Notes under the pieces: generated by a model
Databases searched by the model: none
Told to the model about the DNA's origin: nothing
What the model saw: only the letters and a program-made list of their open reading frames with translations
Assembly (NCBI GenBank): GCA_018780145.1
Contig: JADMKA010000001.1
Location: forward strand, 1-64,000
Direction: 5' to 3'
Source: Vitreoscilla sp.
Lineage (GTDB): Bacteria > Pseudomonadota > Gammaproteobacteria > Burkholderiales > Burkholderiaceae_C
Length of the DNA: 64,000 nt
Position numbers and translations under genes: made by a program
Shown: in pieces, positions 1 through 9,148 of the stretch
Layout: each line of letters starts with the position of its first letter
How positions within the stretch are numbered: the first letter of the stretch is position 1

Positions 1-156
1 AAGATCATGTACGGCAAGAAGGTCAAGGGCATCGAGCGCTCCACCTTCCTGATCGACGCCAGCGGCGTGCTGCGTGCCGAATGGCGTGGCATCAAGGTCG
101 CCGGGCACGTGGACGACGTTCTGAAGGCCGTGAAGGACCTGAAGAAGGCCGCCTGA
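1..156 (+). CDS. bcp: Peroxiredoxin of the Bcp/PrxQ type, C-terminal part
   Basis: Only the last 51 residues lie in the window; the frame is open from base 1 to a TGA at 154-156. The visible part contains a KIMYGKKVKGIERSTFLID segment followed by a short strand and a lysine-rich C-terminal helix. This matches the end of thioredoxin-dependent thiol peroxidases of the Bcp/PrxQ family, which reduce peroxides in the cytoplasm. The peroxidatic cysteine would lie upstream of the window, so catalytic competence cannot be judged. A strong intrinsic terminator follows at 181-207, so the gene is probably the last of its transcript. Confidence 0.85.
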   Translation, partial: KIMYGKKVKGIERSTFLIDASGVLRAEWRGIKVAGHVDDVLKAVKDLKKAA

Positions 157-180
157 GGTCCTCGGCTCCCGCCGATCTCG

Positions 181-207
181 AAAGGCCAGCCCTGTGCTGG
201 CCTTTTT
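181..207 (+). terminator. Intrinsic terminator of bcp
   Basis: A perfect 10-base stem (181-190 with 196-205, AAAGGCCAGC/GCTGGCCTTT) closes a 5-base loop and runs into a run of T (203-207). It lies 24 bases after the bcp stop codon. Confidence 0.9.
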
Positions 208-239
208 CACGCCCGCCCGCGGCCTGCTTTCCCGTGCCG

Positions 240-267
240 CTGACAGACCGATTCAAGTGTGCATAAT
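240..267 (+). promoter_or_regulatory. Sigma-70-like promoter upstream of the phoH-family gene
   Basis: CTGACA (240-245) and CATAAT (262-267) are separated by 16 bases, each box matching the sigma-70 consensus at five of six positions. The predicted start near base 274 leaves an untranslated leader of about 105 bases before the ATG at 379. That leader holds a small hairpin (269-274 with 281-286) and a terminator-like hairpin at 309-337. Confidence 0.6.
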
Positions 268-308
268 GGGCCTCATGCCCGAGGCCACGTTGTCGCGCAT
301 CCCCCACC

Positions 309-337
309 AAGCCGCCCAGACTTCTGTGCGGCTTTTT
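309..337 (+). terminator. Terminator-like hairpin in the leader of the phoH-family gene
   Basis: AAGCCGC (309-315) pairs with GCGGCTT (328-334) around a 12-base loop and is followed by TTTTT (333-337). It lies between the promoter at 240-267 and the start codon at 379. It could therefore end a short RNA of about 65 bases or attenuate the downstream gene. Confidence 0.6.
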
Positions 338-378
338 CGCTTCTGAAGAAGCTCAAACAGGTCGCCCCACCCTGCTCC

Positions 379-2034
379 ATGCCCCTTCCCAAGCCCCCTG
401 CTGCCCGCGCCGCCATCCTCCCTTCCACCGCCTACGAGACCCAGGCCGCGCCGAAATCGGCGCGGCACAGCCCCCAGGCCGGCGCCGCCAGCGCCGATGA
501 CAGCCACTCCGACCTCGCCCTGCGCAAGGACGGCGCCGGCGCCCTGGCCGCCCCGGCGAAAGCCAAGCCCGCCGTCGCGCCAGCGCCGGCGCCCGTTGCA
601 CGCCGGCCCGCTCCGGAGCCCAAGCCCCGCAAGCCGCGCTCCACCGGGCCAGCCAAGCTGTTCGTGCTGGACACCAACGTCCTGATGCACGACCCGATGT
701 CGCTCTACCGCTTCGAAGAGCACGACATCTACCTGCCGATGATCACGCTGGAGGAACTGGACGGCCACAAGAAGGGCATGAGCGAGGTCTCACGCAACGT
801 GCGCCAGGTCAGCCGCGAACTCGATGCGCTGGCCACCGACTCCAAGTTCGACCCGACCGAAGGCATCCTGCTGGCCAAGACGGGCCACCGCGAGGCCGGC
901 GGCAAGCTGTTCTTCCAGACCACGCTGCGCGAGGTGAAACTGCCCTCCGGCCTGCCCCAGGGCAAGGCGGACAACCAGATCCTCGGCGTGGTGCAGTCGC
1001 TGCGCGAGGAGCACCCCGGCCGCGAGGTGGTGCTGGTGTCCAAGGACATCAACATGCGGGTCAAGGCCCGTGCGCTGGGCCTGGCCGCCGAGGACTACTT
1101 CAACGACAAGACACTCGAAGACGGCGACCTGCTCTACACCGGTGTGCTGCCGTTGCCGGCCGATTTCTGGGAGCGCCATGGCAAGACCATGGAAAGCTGG
1201 AGCCAGGGCGGGCACACCTTCTACCGCATCAGCGGCCCGATGGTGCCGGCCTTGATGGTGAACCAGTTCGTCTTCCTGGAGACCCCGGGTGAGGCGCCGC
1301 TGTACGCACGCGTCACCGAGATCACCGGCAAGACCGCCGTGCTGAAGACCCTGCGCGACTACTCGCACGGCAAGAACGCCATCTGGGGCGTCACCGCCCG
1401 CAACCGCGAGCAGAACTTCGCCCTGAACCTGCTGATGGATCCGGAGTGCGATTTCATCACCCTCACCGGCACCGCCGGCACGGGCAAGACATTGATGACC
1501 CTGGCCGCCGGTCTGTCGCAGGTGATGGAAGACCGCCGCTACACCGAGATCATCGTCACCCGGGTCACCGTGCCGGTGGGGGAGGACATCGGCTTCCTGC
1601 CCGGCAATGAGGAAGAGAAGATGGGGCCCTGGATGGGCGCGCTGGACGACAACCTGGAAGTTCTGGCCAAGAGCGACAACTCGGCCGGCGAATGGGGCCG
1701 CGCCGCCACCAATGACCTGGTGCGCAGCAAGATCAAGATCAAGAGCCTGAACTTCATGCGCGGTCGCACGTTCCTGAACAAGTTCGTGCTGATCGACGAG
1801 GCGCAGAACCTGACGCCCAAGCAGATGAAGACCCTGATCACCCGTGCCGGGCCGGGCACCAAGATCGTTTGCCTGGGCAACCTGGCGCAGATCGACACGC
1901 CCTACCTGACCGAGGGCAGTTCGGGGCTGACCTACGTGGTGGACCGCTTCAAGGGCTGGCCGCACTCGGGGCACGTCACCCTGGCGCGTGGTGAGCGCTC
2001 CAGGTTGGCGGACTACGCCTCCGACGTACTCTGA
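379..2034 (+). CDS. PIN-domain/PhoH-type ATPase (PhoH2-like)
   Basis: This 551-residue protein joins an N-terminal PIN ribonuclease domain (FVLDTNVLMHDP near 95-106) to a PhoH-type P-loop ATPase. The Walker A motif GTAGTGKT is at about 364-371 and the Walker B motif FVLIDEAQ at about 469-476. PIN-PhoH fusions (PhoH2 family) are reported as ATP-dependent RNA-unwinding and cleaving enzymes; the precise substrate here is unknown. The first 90 residues are rich in proline and alanine and look unstructured. The frame is open further upstream to 259, but that stretch overlaps the leader hairpins, so the ATG at 379 is preferred. No strong ribosome binding site is visible. Confidence 0.88.
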   Translation: MPLPKPPAARAAILPSTAYETQAAPKSARHSPQAGAASADDSHSDLALRKDGAGALAAPAKAKPAVAPAPAPVARRPAPEPKPRKPRSTGPAKLFVLDTNVLMHDPMSLYRFEEHDIYLPMITLEELDGHKKGMSEVSRNVRQVSRELDALATDSKFDPTEGILLAKTGHREAGGKLFFQTTLREVKLPSGLPQGKADNQILGVVQSLREEHPGREVVLVSKDINMRVKARALGLAAEDYFNDKTLEDGDLLYTGVLPLPADFWERHGKTMESWSQGGHTFYRISGPMVPALMVNQFVFLETPGEAPLYARVTEITGKTAVLKTLRDYSHGKNAIWGVTARNREQNFALNLLMDPECDFITLTGTAGTGKTLMTLAAGLSQVMEDRRYTEIIVTRVTVPVGEDIGFLPGNEEEKMGPWMGALDDNLEVLAKSDNSAGEWGRAATNDLVRSKIKIKSLNFMRGRTFLNKFVLIDEAQNLTPKQMKTLITRAGPGTKIVCLGNLAQIDTPYLTEGSSGLTYVVDRFKGWPHSGHVTLARGERSRLADYASDVL

Positions 2035-2040
2035 TCAGCT

Positions 2041-4023
2041 CTACTTCTTGAGATCGTCGAAGAAGGCCTTGGCGTTGGTGTCACGGCCCAGGAACTCGCG
2101 CACGAGTTGCGCGGGTTCGCGTTGCCCGCCCTGGCTGAGCACGGTGTCGCGATAGCGCTTGCCCACGGCGGCGTTGAGGCGATCGGCAGCGAAGGCGGTG
2201 CGCAAGTCCATCGCCACCACCAGGCTCCACAGGTAGCCGTAGTAGCCTGCCCCATAGCTGCCAGCGACATGGCTGAACCCGGCTGGGAAGCGCGTGCCCG
2301 GCACGTAGCCCATCGGGGTTGCACCTTCCAGCCTCGCCCACAAAGCCATGGGCTCGGGCGCATCGGCCGCATGCAGGGCCAGGTCGAAACTGGCATACAG
2401 GTGCTGGCGCGCCGTGAGGCTGCCCTTGGTGAACTCCTTGGCCGCACGGGCCTTCTCGACCATCTCGTCAGGCACCGGCTTGCAGCTGGGGCAGACCTCC
2501 TGGAACAGCTTGAGCACCTGGCGGTCCAGCACAAAGTCCTCCAGCATCTGCGAAGGCGCTTCGGCGAAGTCATGCTGGACGTTGATGCCCGAGCTCAGGT
2601 TGTAGCGGGTGTTGGACAGGTTGCTGTGCAGCGCATGGCCGAACTCGTGAAGGAGCGTCTCGAGTTCGTCCATGGTCAGGCCCTTGCGGTCGAAGTTGAC
2701 CAACATCACCGCCTGAGGTGTCCGACCTGTCAGCGTGGATCCGCCGCGGTAGGGCCACACGGCGGCGTGGCCGTACTTTCCGTCGCGTGGGTAGAGGTCG
2801 ACGATCAAGCTGGCCAGGGCTTTGCCCGTGGTGGCGTCGGTCACCGCGTAGGCCTGGGCCTCGGGGTGCCACAGCTTGGCCTCGACCCGTTCATAGCGGA
2901 TGCCGAACATCTTCTCGGCCACACGCATCACGAACTGCAGGCTTTCCTGTGGCGGGAAGTACGGCCGGAATGACTCCTCGTCGACGGCAAAGCGCTCCTT
3001 GCGCAGCCGCTCGGTGTAGAACGACAGGTCCCAGCGCTCCAGGCGGGTGCTCTCCACCGGCTGGTTGAGGTGCTTGGCCTTGGCCGCACGCAATTCGACC
3101 AGGTCACGCGCCTCCCCCTCGGTGACCACCGCCTTCACCTCCTCCAGGAAGCGCTGCGTGTTGGCCACGTTCACCGCCATGCGGCGGCGCAACGTGAAAT
3201 CGGCGTAACTGTCGTATCCGAACAGCTTGGCGTACTCGCGGCGCAACCGAGCGATCTCGCCCAGCAGCTTCAGGTTGGCGTCGCCGCCGACGTTCGTCTT
3301 GGCGCGCCACATGCGCTCACGCGTGGCGGGCTTCTCGGCACGCTCCATCACCGGAAAGTAGACCGGGTAGCTCAGCGCCAACAGCACACGGCCCTGCTTG
3401 TCACGCTTGGCGGCTTTCAGCACGCCCTCGGGAACACCGGCGAGTTCGGCCTCGTCGAACGGCAGCAGCGTGTTGTCGTCACGCACGTTCTTGTCGAACC
3501 GTTGGCCCAGCAGGCTGATCCGGTTGGCCAGTTGCTTGGCCTTGGCCCGCTGCGCGGGCGCCAGACCCACGCCCGAATCCTCGAAGGTTTCGAGAATGGA
3601 ACGCAGCGCCGCACGGTCGACATCGTCGGCCGGGGTCGACGCCTTGGCGGCGCGGAACAGCCGTGCATTCTGGGTCATGCCGGTGAAGAAATCCTGCCAG
3701 CGCAGGTCGCAGGCTTCTGCGGCCGTGCGGATCGCCGCATCGGGGTGGGCGTTGCTGATGAAACCCACCGGGCCGTAAGCGTCCTCGATCCAGGCGTTGA
3801 GCGCGTCGTACTCAGCGATCCAGCCGCCCGAGCCAGGACGGCTCTCCAGCGTCGCCACGCGTGCCTTGGCTCCCTTCAACCCGCTGTCGCAGAGCTGCCG
3901 CACCTGGGCCGCAGACTTGAAGTCCGGGAAGGCTGGACCGGGCAGTTCGGCGGCCATCGCCGCCCCAGGAAACACCAGGGCTGCTGCGGCGGCCCAGCGG
4001 ACACAACGAGAAAAGTTCGCCAA
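2041..4023 (-). CDS. Secreted M3-family zinc oligopeptidase
   Basis: The M3 (thimet oligopeptidase-like) metallopeptidase motif HEFGHALH is at about residues 459-466 of 660; the two histidines and the following glutamate helix bind zinc. The enzyme should cleave short peptides. The chosen start is a TTG at 4023 preceded by GGAG six bases away. It gives an ideal signal peptide, beginning MANFSRCVRWAAAAAL and ending near GAAMAAEL, so the protein is probably periplasmic. Upstream ATG starts would add about 43 arginine-rich residues that spoil the signal. Most M3 enzymes are cytoplasmic, so the export signal is notable. Its end lies 6 bases from the convergent phoH-family gene. Confidence 0.9.
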   Translation of the reverse strand: MANFSRCVRWAAAAALVFPGAAMAAELPGPAFPDFKSAAQVRQLCDSGLKGAKARVATLESRPGSGGWIAEYDALNAWIEDAYGPVGFISNAHPDAAIRTAAEACDLRWQDFFTGMTQNARLFRAAKASTPADDVDRAALRSILETFEDSGVGLAPAQRAKAKQLANRISLLGQRFDKNVRDDNTLLPFDEAELAGVPEGVLKAAKRDKQGRVLLALSYPVYFPVMERAEKPATRERMWRAKTNVGGDANLKLLGEIARLRREYAKLFGYDSYADFTLRRRMAVNVANTQRFLEEVKAVVTEGEARDLVELRAAKAKHLNQPVESTRLERWDLSFYTERLRKERFAVDEESFRPYFPPQESLQFVMRVAEKMFGIRYERVEAKLWHPEAQAYAVTDATTGKALASLIVDLYPRDGKYGHAAVWPYRGGSTLTGRTPQAVMLVNFDRKGLTMDELETLLHEFGHALHSNLSNTRYNLSSGINVQHDFAEAPSQMLEDFVLDRQVLKLFQEVCPSCKPVPDEMVEKARAAKEFTKGSLTARQHLYASFDLALHAADAPEPMALWARLEGATPMGYVPGTRFPAGFSHVAGSYGAGYYGYLWSLVVAMDLRTAFAADRLNAAVGKRYRDTVLSQGGQREPAQLVREFLGRDTNAKAFFDDLKK

Positions 4024-4175
4024 TTTGCTCTCCAAGTGGCGCACACCCGCGAAACGGGCCGCTTCGTGGGCGGCCACGCGCCGCTGGGCGGCAAGACGCG
4101 GCATTCTGCCTGCGGGCGCAGGAAAACCCGGCGCACAGGCCTCGGTATTCACCCTGAGGGGCCAGGTCGCAGCTG

Positions 4176-4234
4176 CAAGTGCTTGAAAACACTTGTATTT
4201 TCTCTTGACACCGGGATTGACGGGCGCTTATTCT
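4176..4234 (+). promoter_or_regulatory. Promoter with an upstream inverted repeat, NlpC/P60 gene
   Basis: A consensus -35 TTGACA (4205-4210) and a -10 TATTCT (4229-4234) are 18 bases apart. Only 7 bases separate the -10 box from the GTG start at 4242, so the transcript may be leaderless. Just upstream, CAAGTG (4176-4181) and CACTTG (4190-4195) form an inverted repeat with an 8-base spacer, a possible operator. Confidence 0.6.
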
Positions 4235-4241
4235 GCGCCCC

Positions 4242-4883
4242 GTGCCGAGGCTTACCCCGACCATCCGCGGGCCCCTGAGGGCCCTCCCAGCGTTCCGCTC
4301 CTGCTGGCTGGCTTGCGCCATGGCACTACCGCTTTGCCCGCTGCTGGCTGCACCTGCTGCCGCGGCGCATGACCCGGTGATGCAACTCCTGCAGGATCGC
4401 GGCCTGGTGGCAGCCGACAGCACCGTGCAAGCTGCCGCTTCTGAACCCACGCTGTTGGGCCAGATGCGCGAGACGGCCTCGGAGCTCGTCCTGGGCGCCA
4501 TGAACTTCATCGGCGTACGGTACCGCCGCGGTGGCTCCAGCGCCGAAGAAGGCTTCGACTGCTCGGGCTTCACCCGCCACATCTTTGAAAACAGCATCGG
4601 CCTGGTGTTGCCACGGCGTGCCGACGAGCAGGCACGCGCGCCTGGCCTGTTCAGCGTCGGCAAGGACGAGCTCAAGCCCGGCGATCTGGTGTTCTTCAAC
4701 ACCGTGCGCCGCACGTTCTCGCATGTCGGCATCTATGTCGGCGACGGCAAGTTCATCCATTCGCCTCGCGCCGGGGGGCAGGTGCGTGTCGAGGACATGC
4801 GGGTCGACTACTGGGCCAAGCGCTTCAACGGCGCCCGCCGCGCGCCCCAGGTCGGCGCCGACCTGCCCCGCACGGCACCCTGA
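4242..4883 (+). CDS. Exported NlpC/P60-family peptidoglycan hydrolase
   Basis: This 213-residue protein carries an N-terminal signal peptide (hydrophobic core about 21-40, AAPAAAAHD) and a C-terminal NlpC/P60 cysteine peptidase domain. The catalytic cysteine is C107 in FDCSGF, with H161 in SHVGIYVG and H173 in FIHSP completing the expected triad. Such enzymes cut stem peptides of peptidoglycan in the periplasm. The GTG at 4242 is chosen because it keeps the positively charged start of the signal peptide; an internal ATG at 4320 would leave a short signal. The promoter sits directly in front, so translation may begin on a leaderless mRNA. Confidence 0.88.
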   Translation: MPRLTPTIRGPLRALPAFRSCWLACAMALPLCPLLAAPAAAAHDPVMQLLQDRGLVAADSTVQAAASEPTLLGQMRETASELVLGAMNFIGVRYRRGGSSAEEGFDCSGFTRHIFENSIGLVLPRRADEQARAPGLFSVGKDELKPGDLVFFNTVRRTFSHVGIYVGDGKFIHSPRAGGQVRVEDMRVDYWAKRFNGARRAPQVGADLPRTAP

Positions 4884-4942
4884 CGCCGCCCTCCCCGCAC
4901 GGCGACGCGGGCATCCTCGGCCCCCAAGGGTCCCCGGCAAGG

Positions 4943-4948
4943 CACAAT
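4943..4948 (+). promoter_or_regulatory. Candidate -10 box of moaA
   Basis: CACAAT lies 6 bases before the moaA ATG at 4955, and no ribosome binding site is present. A -35 box is not clear. The spacing fits a leaderless transcript, as at three other genes in the window. Confidence 0.4.
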
Positions 4949-4954
4949 CCCCTC

Positions 4955-6070
4955 ATGGGTGAACGAGTCATTGCACTGACCGATTGGCGCCGCGCAACGC
5001 CCACGTTGCCAGCGACGCGCATTGCCGCCACCGGCCTGCTGGCCGACGCTCTGGGCCGGCCGCTGCACGACCTGCGCATCTCGGTCACCGACCGCTGCAA
5101 CTTCCGCTGCAGCTACTGCATGCCGAAGGAAATCTTCGACACGCGTTACCCGTTCCTGCCACAGAGCTCACTGCTGAGCTTCGAGGAGATCACGCGGCTT
5201 GCGCGCCTGTTCGCAGGCCACGGTGTCCGCAAACTCCGGTTGACAGGCGGCGAGCCGCTGCTGCGCAAGCACCTCGAAGGCCTGGTCGAGATGCTGGCGG
5301 GCCTGCGTGATATCGATGGCCAGCCACTGGACCTCACCCTGACCACCAACGGTTCGCTGCTGGCACGCAAGGCCGCAGCCTTGAAGGCGGCCGGCCTGCG
5401 CCGCGTGACTGTGAGCCTGGATGCGCTGGACGACTCTGTCTTCCAGGCCATGAACGACGTCGGCTTCCCGGTGGCCGACGTGCTGGCCGGTATCGACGCG
5501 GCACTCGACGCCGGCCTGGGGCCGCTGAAGGTCAACATGGTCGTCAAGCGCGGCGTGAACGATGCCGAGATCGTGCCGATGGCCCGCTACATGCGGGATC
5601 GTTATGGCGCCGCGGTGACATTGCGCTTCATCGAGTACATGGACGTCGGCGCCACCAACGGCTGGCGCATGGACGACGTGTTGCCGTCGGCCGACGTGCT
5701 GGCGCGGCTGCGCGCCGAGTGGGCCCTCGAAGCCGCCGAACCCACCACCACCGGCGAAACCGCCGAGCGCTGGCGCTATGCGGACGGCCGCGGCGAGATC
5801 GGCCTCATCTCCAGCGTCACCCAGGCCTTTTGCCGCGACTGCAACCGGGCCCGCTTGTCCACCGAAGGCCAGCTCTTCCTGTGCCTGTTCGGCAGCCAGG
5901 GACATGACCTGCGCTCGCTGCTGCGTGGTGGTGCCGAAGACGCCGACATCGCCTCGGCCATCGCCCACATCTGGGGCCGGCGCGACGACCGCTACTCCGA
6001 GCTGCGCGGCTCCAACGCCGCACCGCGCGACGGCGGGCAGCGGGTGGAGATGCACTACATCGGCGGGTGA
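4955..6070 (+). CDS. moaA: GTP 3',8-cyclase (molybdenum cofactor synthesis)
   Basis: This 371-residue radical SAM enzyme starts molybdopterin synthesis by converting GTP to 3',8-cyclo-GTP in the cytoplasm. The SAM-binding 4Fe-4S cluster motif is C48-x3-C52-x2-C55 (CNFRCSYC). The second, substrate-binding cluster is formed by C293, C296 and about C310. The sequence ends in the expected GG dipeptide (YIGG). The N terminus has about 35 residues before the conserved core, usual for beta-proteobacterial MoaA. No other mo genes are nearby. Its last 16 bases overlap the end of the convergent RND gene. Confidence 0.97.
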   Translation: MGERVIALTDWRRATPTLPATRIAATGLLADALGRPLHDLRISVTDRCNFRCSYCMPKEIFDTRYPFLPQSSLLSFEEITRLARLFAGHGVRKLRLTGGEPLLRKHLEGLVEMLAGLRDIDGQPLDLTLTTNGSLLARKAAALKAAGLRRVTVSLDALDDSVFQAMNDVGFPVADVLAGIDAALDAGLGPLKVNMVVKRGVNDAEIVPMARYMRDRYGAAVTLRFIEYMDVGATNGWRMDDVLPSADVLARLRAEWALEAAEPTTTGETAERWRYADGRGEIGLISSVTQAFCRDCNRARLSTEGQLFLCLFGSQGHDLRSLLRGGAEDADIASAIAHIWGRRDDRYSELRGSNAAPRDGGQRVEMHYIGG

Positions 6071-9000
6071 GTCGTCGCGGCCTCCAGCGCCGCCTCCTTG
6101 ATCTCGCCGGGGACTCGCCGCCGGGCGAACACCGTGTACACCGTCGGGACCACGAAGATGGTCAGCAGCGTGCCCACCGTCATGCCGCCCACGATCACCC
6201 AGCCGATCTGCTGGCGGCTCTCGGCACCCGCCCCGGTGGCCAGGGCCAGCGGCAAGGCACCCAACACCATGGCACCGGTGGTCATCAGGATCGGGCGCAG
6301 TCGCAGCGAGGCCGCCTCCTGCACCGCCTCACGGATCGGCCGCCCCTGCTGCCTCAGCTGGTTCGAGAACTCGACGATCAGGATGCCGTGCTTGGTGATC
6401 AAGCCTACCAGCGTGATCAGCCCGATCTGCGAGTAGACGTTCAGCGTTCCCCCGGTCAGCTGCATGATGCCCAACGCACCCACCATCGACAGCGGCACCG
6501 ACAGCAGGATCACGAAGGGATCGACGAAGCTCTCGAACTGTGCCGACAGCACCAGGAAGATGAACAGCAGGGCCAGCATGAACACCAGCCCGAGCGCACC
6601 GCTGGACGAGCGGAACTCGCGCGACACGCCATTCAACTCGGTGGCATAGCCCGGCTTCAGGACCTTCTTCGCCGTCTCGTCCATGAACTGCAGCGCCTCG
6701 CCCAGCGAGTAGTTGGGCGCCAGGTTGGCGGTGATGGCCAGCGAACGGCGCTGGTTGAAGTGGTTCAGCTCGCGCGGGCTGACCGCCTCTCGCACCTTGA
6801 CCAGCGACGACAACGGCACCATGGTGTCGTTGCGGCCGCGCACGAACAACTTCTCGATGTCCTCGGGCGCGGTGCGGCCGCGGGCCTCGGTCTGCACCAG
6901 CACGTCGTACTGGTCCGCATCGCGCTTGTAGCGGGTCACGGCTCGGCCGCCCAGCATGGTCTCGACCGTGCGCGCCACTTGGTCGACGTTGATGCCCAGA
7001 TCGGCAGCCCGATCGCGGTCCACGTCCATGAAGATCTCGGGCTTGTTCAGTCGCAGGTCAGTGTCCGGCTGCACGAAGCCCGGGTTCTTGGCCATCTCGG
7101 CCAGGAACTGCTGCGACACCTGGGCGAGGTTCGCGTAGCTTTCGTTGGTGACCACCACGAAGTTGATCGGCCGCTCGCGGAAGCCCTGACCCAGGCTGGG
7201 TGGCGTGATTGGGAACGCGGTCACGCCCGGCAGGCCGGCAAAGGCCGGCTGCAGCTCGCGCGCCAGTTGCAGCGTGGTCTTCTTGCGGTCCTCCCAATCC
7301 ACCGTGCGCAAGAAGGAGATGCCCTGCGACACGCTCGGGTTGCCAGCCACCACGAACACCCGGTCGAACTCGGGGTGCTGCATGCCGATGGCCTCGATGG
7401 CGCGCAGGTAGCGCGCGGTGTACTCCAGCGTGGCACCGTCGGGTGCGTTCACCGTGGCGAGGATCACGCCACGGTCCTCCAATGGGGCCAGCTCGCGCTT
7501 GGCGTTGCTGAAGAGCCAGGCGCTGCCAACCGCCGAGCCCAGCATCACCACGGCGATCACCCAGCGGTGGGCCAGCACCCAGCCAAGCGCGCGGCCATAG
7601 ACCGAGGTGGCACCCACCAGCACGCGCTCCATGCCCCGGTCGAAGAAGTTGGGTGCCGGGTTGTGGCGCAGCAGCTTGCTGCACATCATCGGCGTCAGCG
7701 TCAGGGCGACGAAGCCGGAGACCACCACCGCGCCCGCCAGCGTCAGCGCAAACTCGGTGAACAGGCGGCCGGTGCGGCCCGGCGTGAAGGCCAGCGGCGC
7801 GAACACCGCCGCCAGTGTCAGCGTCATCGCCACGACCGCGAAGCCGATCTCGTGGGCCCCGCGGATGGCCGCCTGGAACGGCGTCAATCCCTCCTCGATG
7901 TGCCGGAAGATGTTCTCCAGCACCACGATGGCGTCGTCCACCACCAGGCCGATGGCCAGCACCAGCGCCAGCAGCGACAAGGTGTTGATGGTGAAGCCCG
8001 CGACCGCCATGATGGCAAAGCTGCCGATCAGGCTCACGGGAATGGTCACCAGCGGGATGATCGAGGCGCGCAGCGTGCGCAGGAAGATGAACACCACCAG
8101 CGCCACCAGCACCACCGCTTCGGTGATGGTGCGGAACACCGAGCGGATCGAGCGGTCGATGAAGACCGAGTTGTCGTTGGCCGCCTGCACCTTCACGCTG
8201 GGCGGCAGGTCCTGCTGGATCAGCGGCAACACCGCGCGGACGCCGGCCGACACCTCCAGCGGGTTGGCGGTGGCCTGGCGGATGACGCCGGTGGAGATCG
8301 ACGGCACGCCATTCAGGCGGACCGACGAGCGCTCGCTGGCGGGCGCCTGCTCGATGCGGGCCACGTCGCGCAAGCGCACGGTGTAGCCACTGGCCTGCCT
8401 CAGGGCGACCTGCTCGAACTGTTCGACCGTGTTGAGGTCGGTGCGCGCGGTCACGCTGAACTCGCGCTGCTGGCTCTCGATGCGGCCGGCGGGCACCTCC
8501 AGGTTCTGCCTGCGCAGGGCGTCCTCCACCTCCTGCACGGTCACCCGGTAGGCGGCCAGGCGGTCCGGGTCCAGCCAGATGCGCATCGCGAACTTGCGAT
8601 CGCCGTTGACCTGCACGTCGGCCACACCGGGCACCGTCTGCAGGCGCGGTTTGACGACCCGGTTGATCAGGTCGGTGACCTCCAGCGGGCTCAGCGTCTC
8701 GCTGGTGTAGGCCAACCAGATGGTGGGCGTGGCATCGGCCTCGACCTTGGCGATCACGGGCTCGTCGATGGTGTCCGGCAGCCGGGCGCGCACCCGGGCC
8801 ACCCGATCACGCACATCGGCGGCCGCGTCGTCCGGGTCTTTCTCGAGGCGGAAGCGCACCGTGATCTGGCTCTGCTCGGAGCGCGAGATCGAGGTCAGGA
8901 TGTCGACGCCGTCGATGCCGCTGATGGAGTCCTCCAGCGGCTTGGTGACCTGGGTTTCGATCACCTCCGAGGACGCCCCCACCAGGCGCGTACTGACGGT

Positions 9001-9135
9001 CACCACCGGCTCGTCGATGCGCGGGTACTCGCGCACCTGGAGTTGCTGGAAGGACACCGCGCCGACGAGGATCAGCAGCAGCGACATCACCGTCGCCAGC
9101 ACCGGCCGTCGGATCGTGAGTTCGGAGAACTTCAT
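6055..9135 (-). CDS. RND efflux pump inner-membrane transporter (HAE-1/AcrB family)
   Basis: This protein of 1026 residues has the normal length and the double-repeat architecture of hydrophobic/amphiphilic efflux RND pumps. The N terminus [20 protein letters not shown] forms the first transmembrane helix. The conserved TM4 segment [14 protein letters not shown] carries the two proton-relay aspartates. The pump would use the proton gradient to export drugs or other amphiphiles from the periplasm. GGGAG precedes the ATG at 9135. It lies 13 bases after the adaptor gene in the same operon. No outer-membrane TolC/OprM-like gene follows, so it probably shares one encoded elsewhere. Confidence 0.95.
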   Translation of the reverse strand: MKFSELTIRRPVLATVMSLLLILVGAVSFQQLQVREYPRIDEPVVTVSTRLVGASSEVIETQVTKPLEDSISGIDGVDILTSISRSEQSQITVRFRLEKDPDDAAADVRDRVARVRARLPDTIDEPVIAKVEADATPTIWLAYTSETLSPLEVTDLINRVVKPRLQTVPGVADVQVNGDRKFAMRIWLDPDRLAAYRVTVQEVEDALRRQNLEVPAGRIESQQREFSVTARTDLNTVEQFEQVALRQASGYTVRLRDVARIEQAPASERSSVRLNGVPSISTGVIRQATANPLEVSAGVRAVLPLIQQDLPPSVKVQAANDNSVFIDRSIRSVFRTITEAVVLVALVVFIFLRTLRASIIPLVTIPVSLIGSFAIMAVAGFTINTLSLLALVLAIGLVVDDAIVVLENIFRHIEEGLTPFQAAIRGAHEIGFAVVAMTLTLAAVFAPLAFTPGRTGRLFTEFALTLAGAVVVSGFVALTLTPMMCSKLLRHNPAPNFFDRGMERVLVGATSVYGRALGWVLAHRWVIAVVMLGSAVGSAWLFSNAKRELAPLEDRGVILATVNAPDGATLEYTARYLRAIEAIGMQHPEFDRVFVVAGNPSVSQGISFLRTVDWEDRKKTTLQLARELQPAFAGLPGVTAFPITPPSLGQGFRERPINFVVVTNESYANLAQVSQQFLAEMAKNPGFVQPDTDLRLNKPEIFMDVDRDRAADLGINVDQVARTVETMLGGRAVTRYKRDADQYDVLVQTEARGRTAPEDIEKLFVRGRNDTMVPLSSLVKVREAVSPRELNHFNQRRSLAITANLAPNYSLGEALQFMDETAKKVLKPGYATELNGVSREFRSSSGALGLVFMLALLFIFLVLSAQFESFVDPFVILLSVPLSMVGALGIMQLTGGTLNVYSQIGLITLVGLITKHGILIVEFSNQLRQQGRPIREAVQEAASLRLRPILMTTGAMVLGALPLALATGAGAESRQQIGWVIVGGMTVGTLLTIFVVPTVYTVFARRRVPGEIKEAALEAATTHPPM

Positions 9136-9148
9136 GGGTGCTCCCGGG

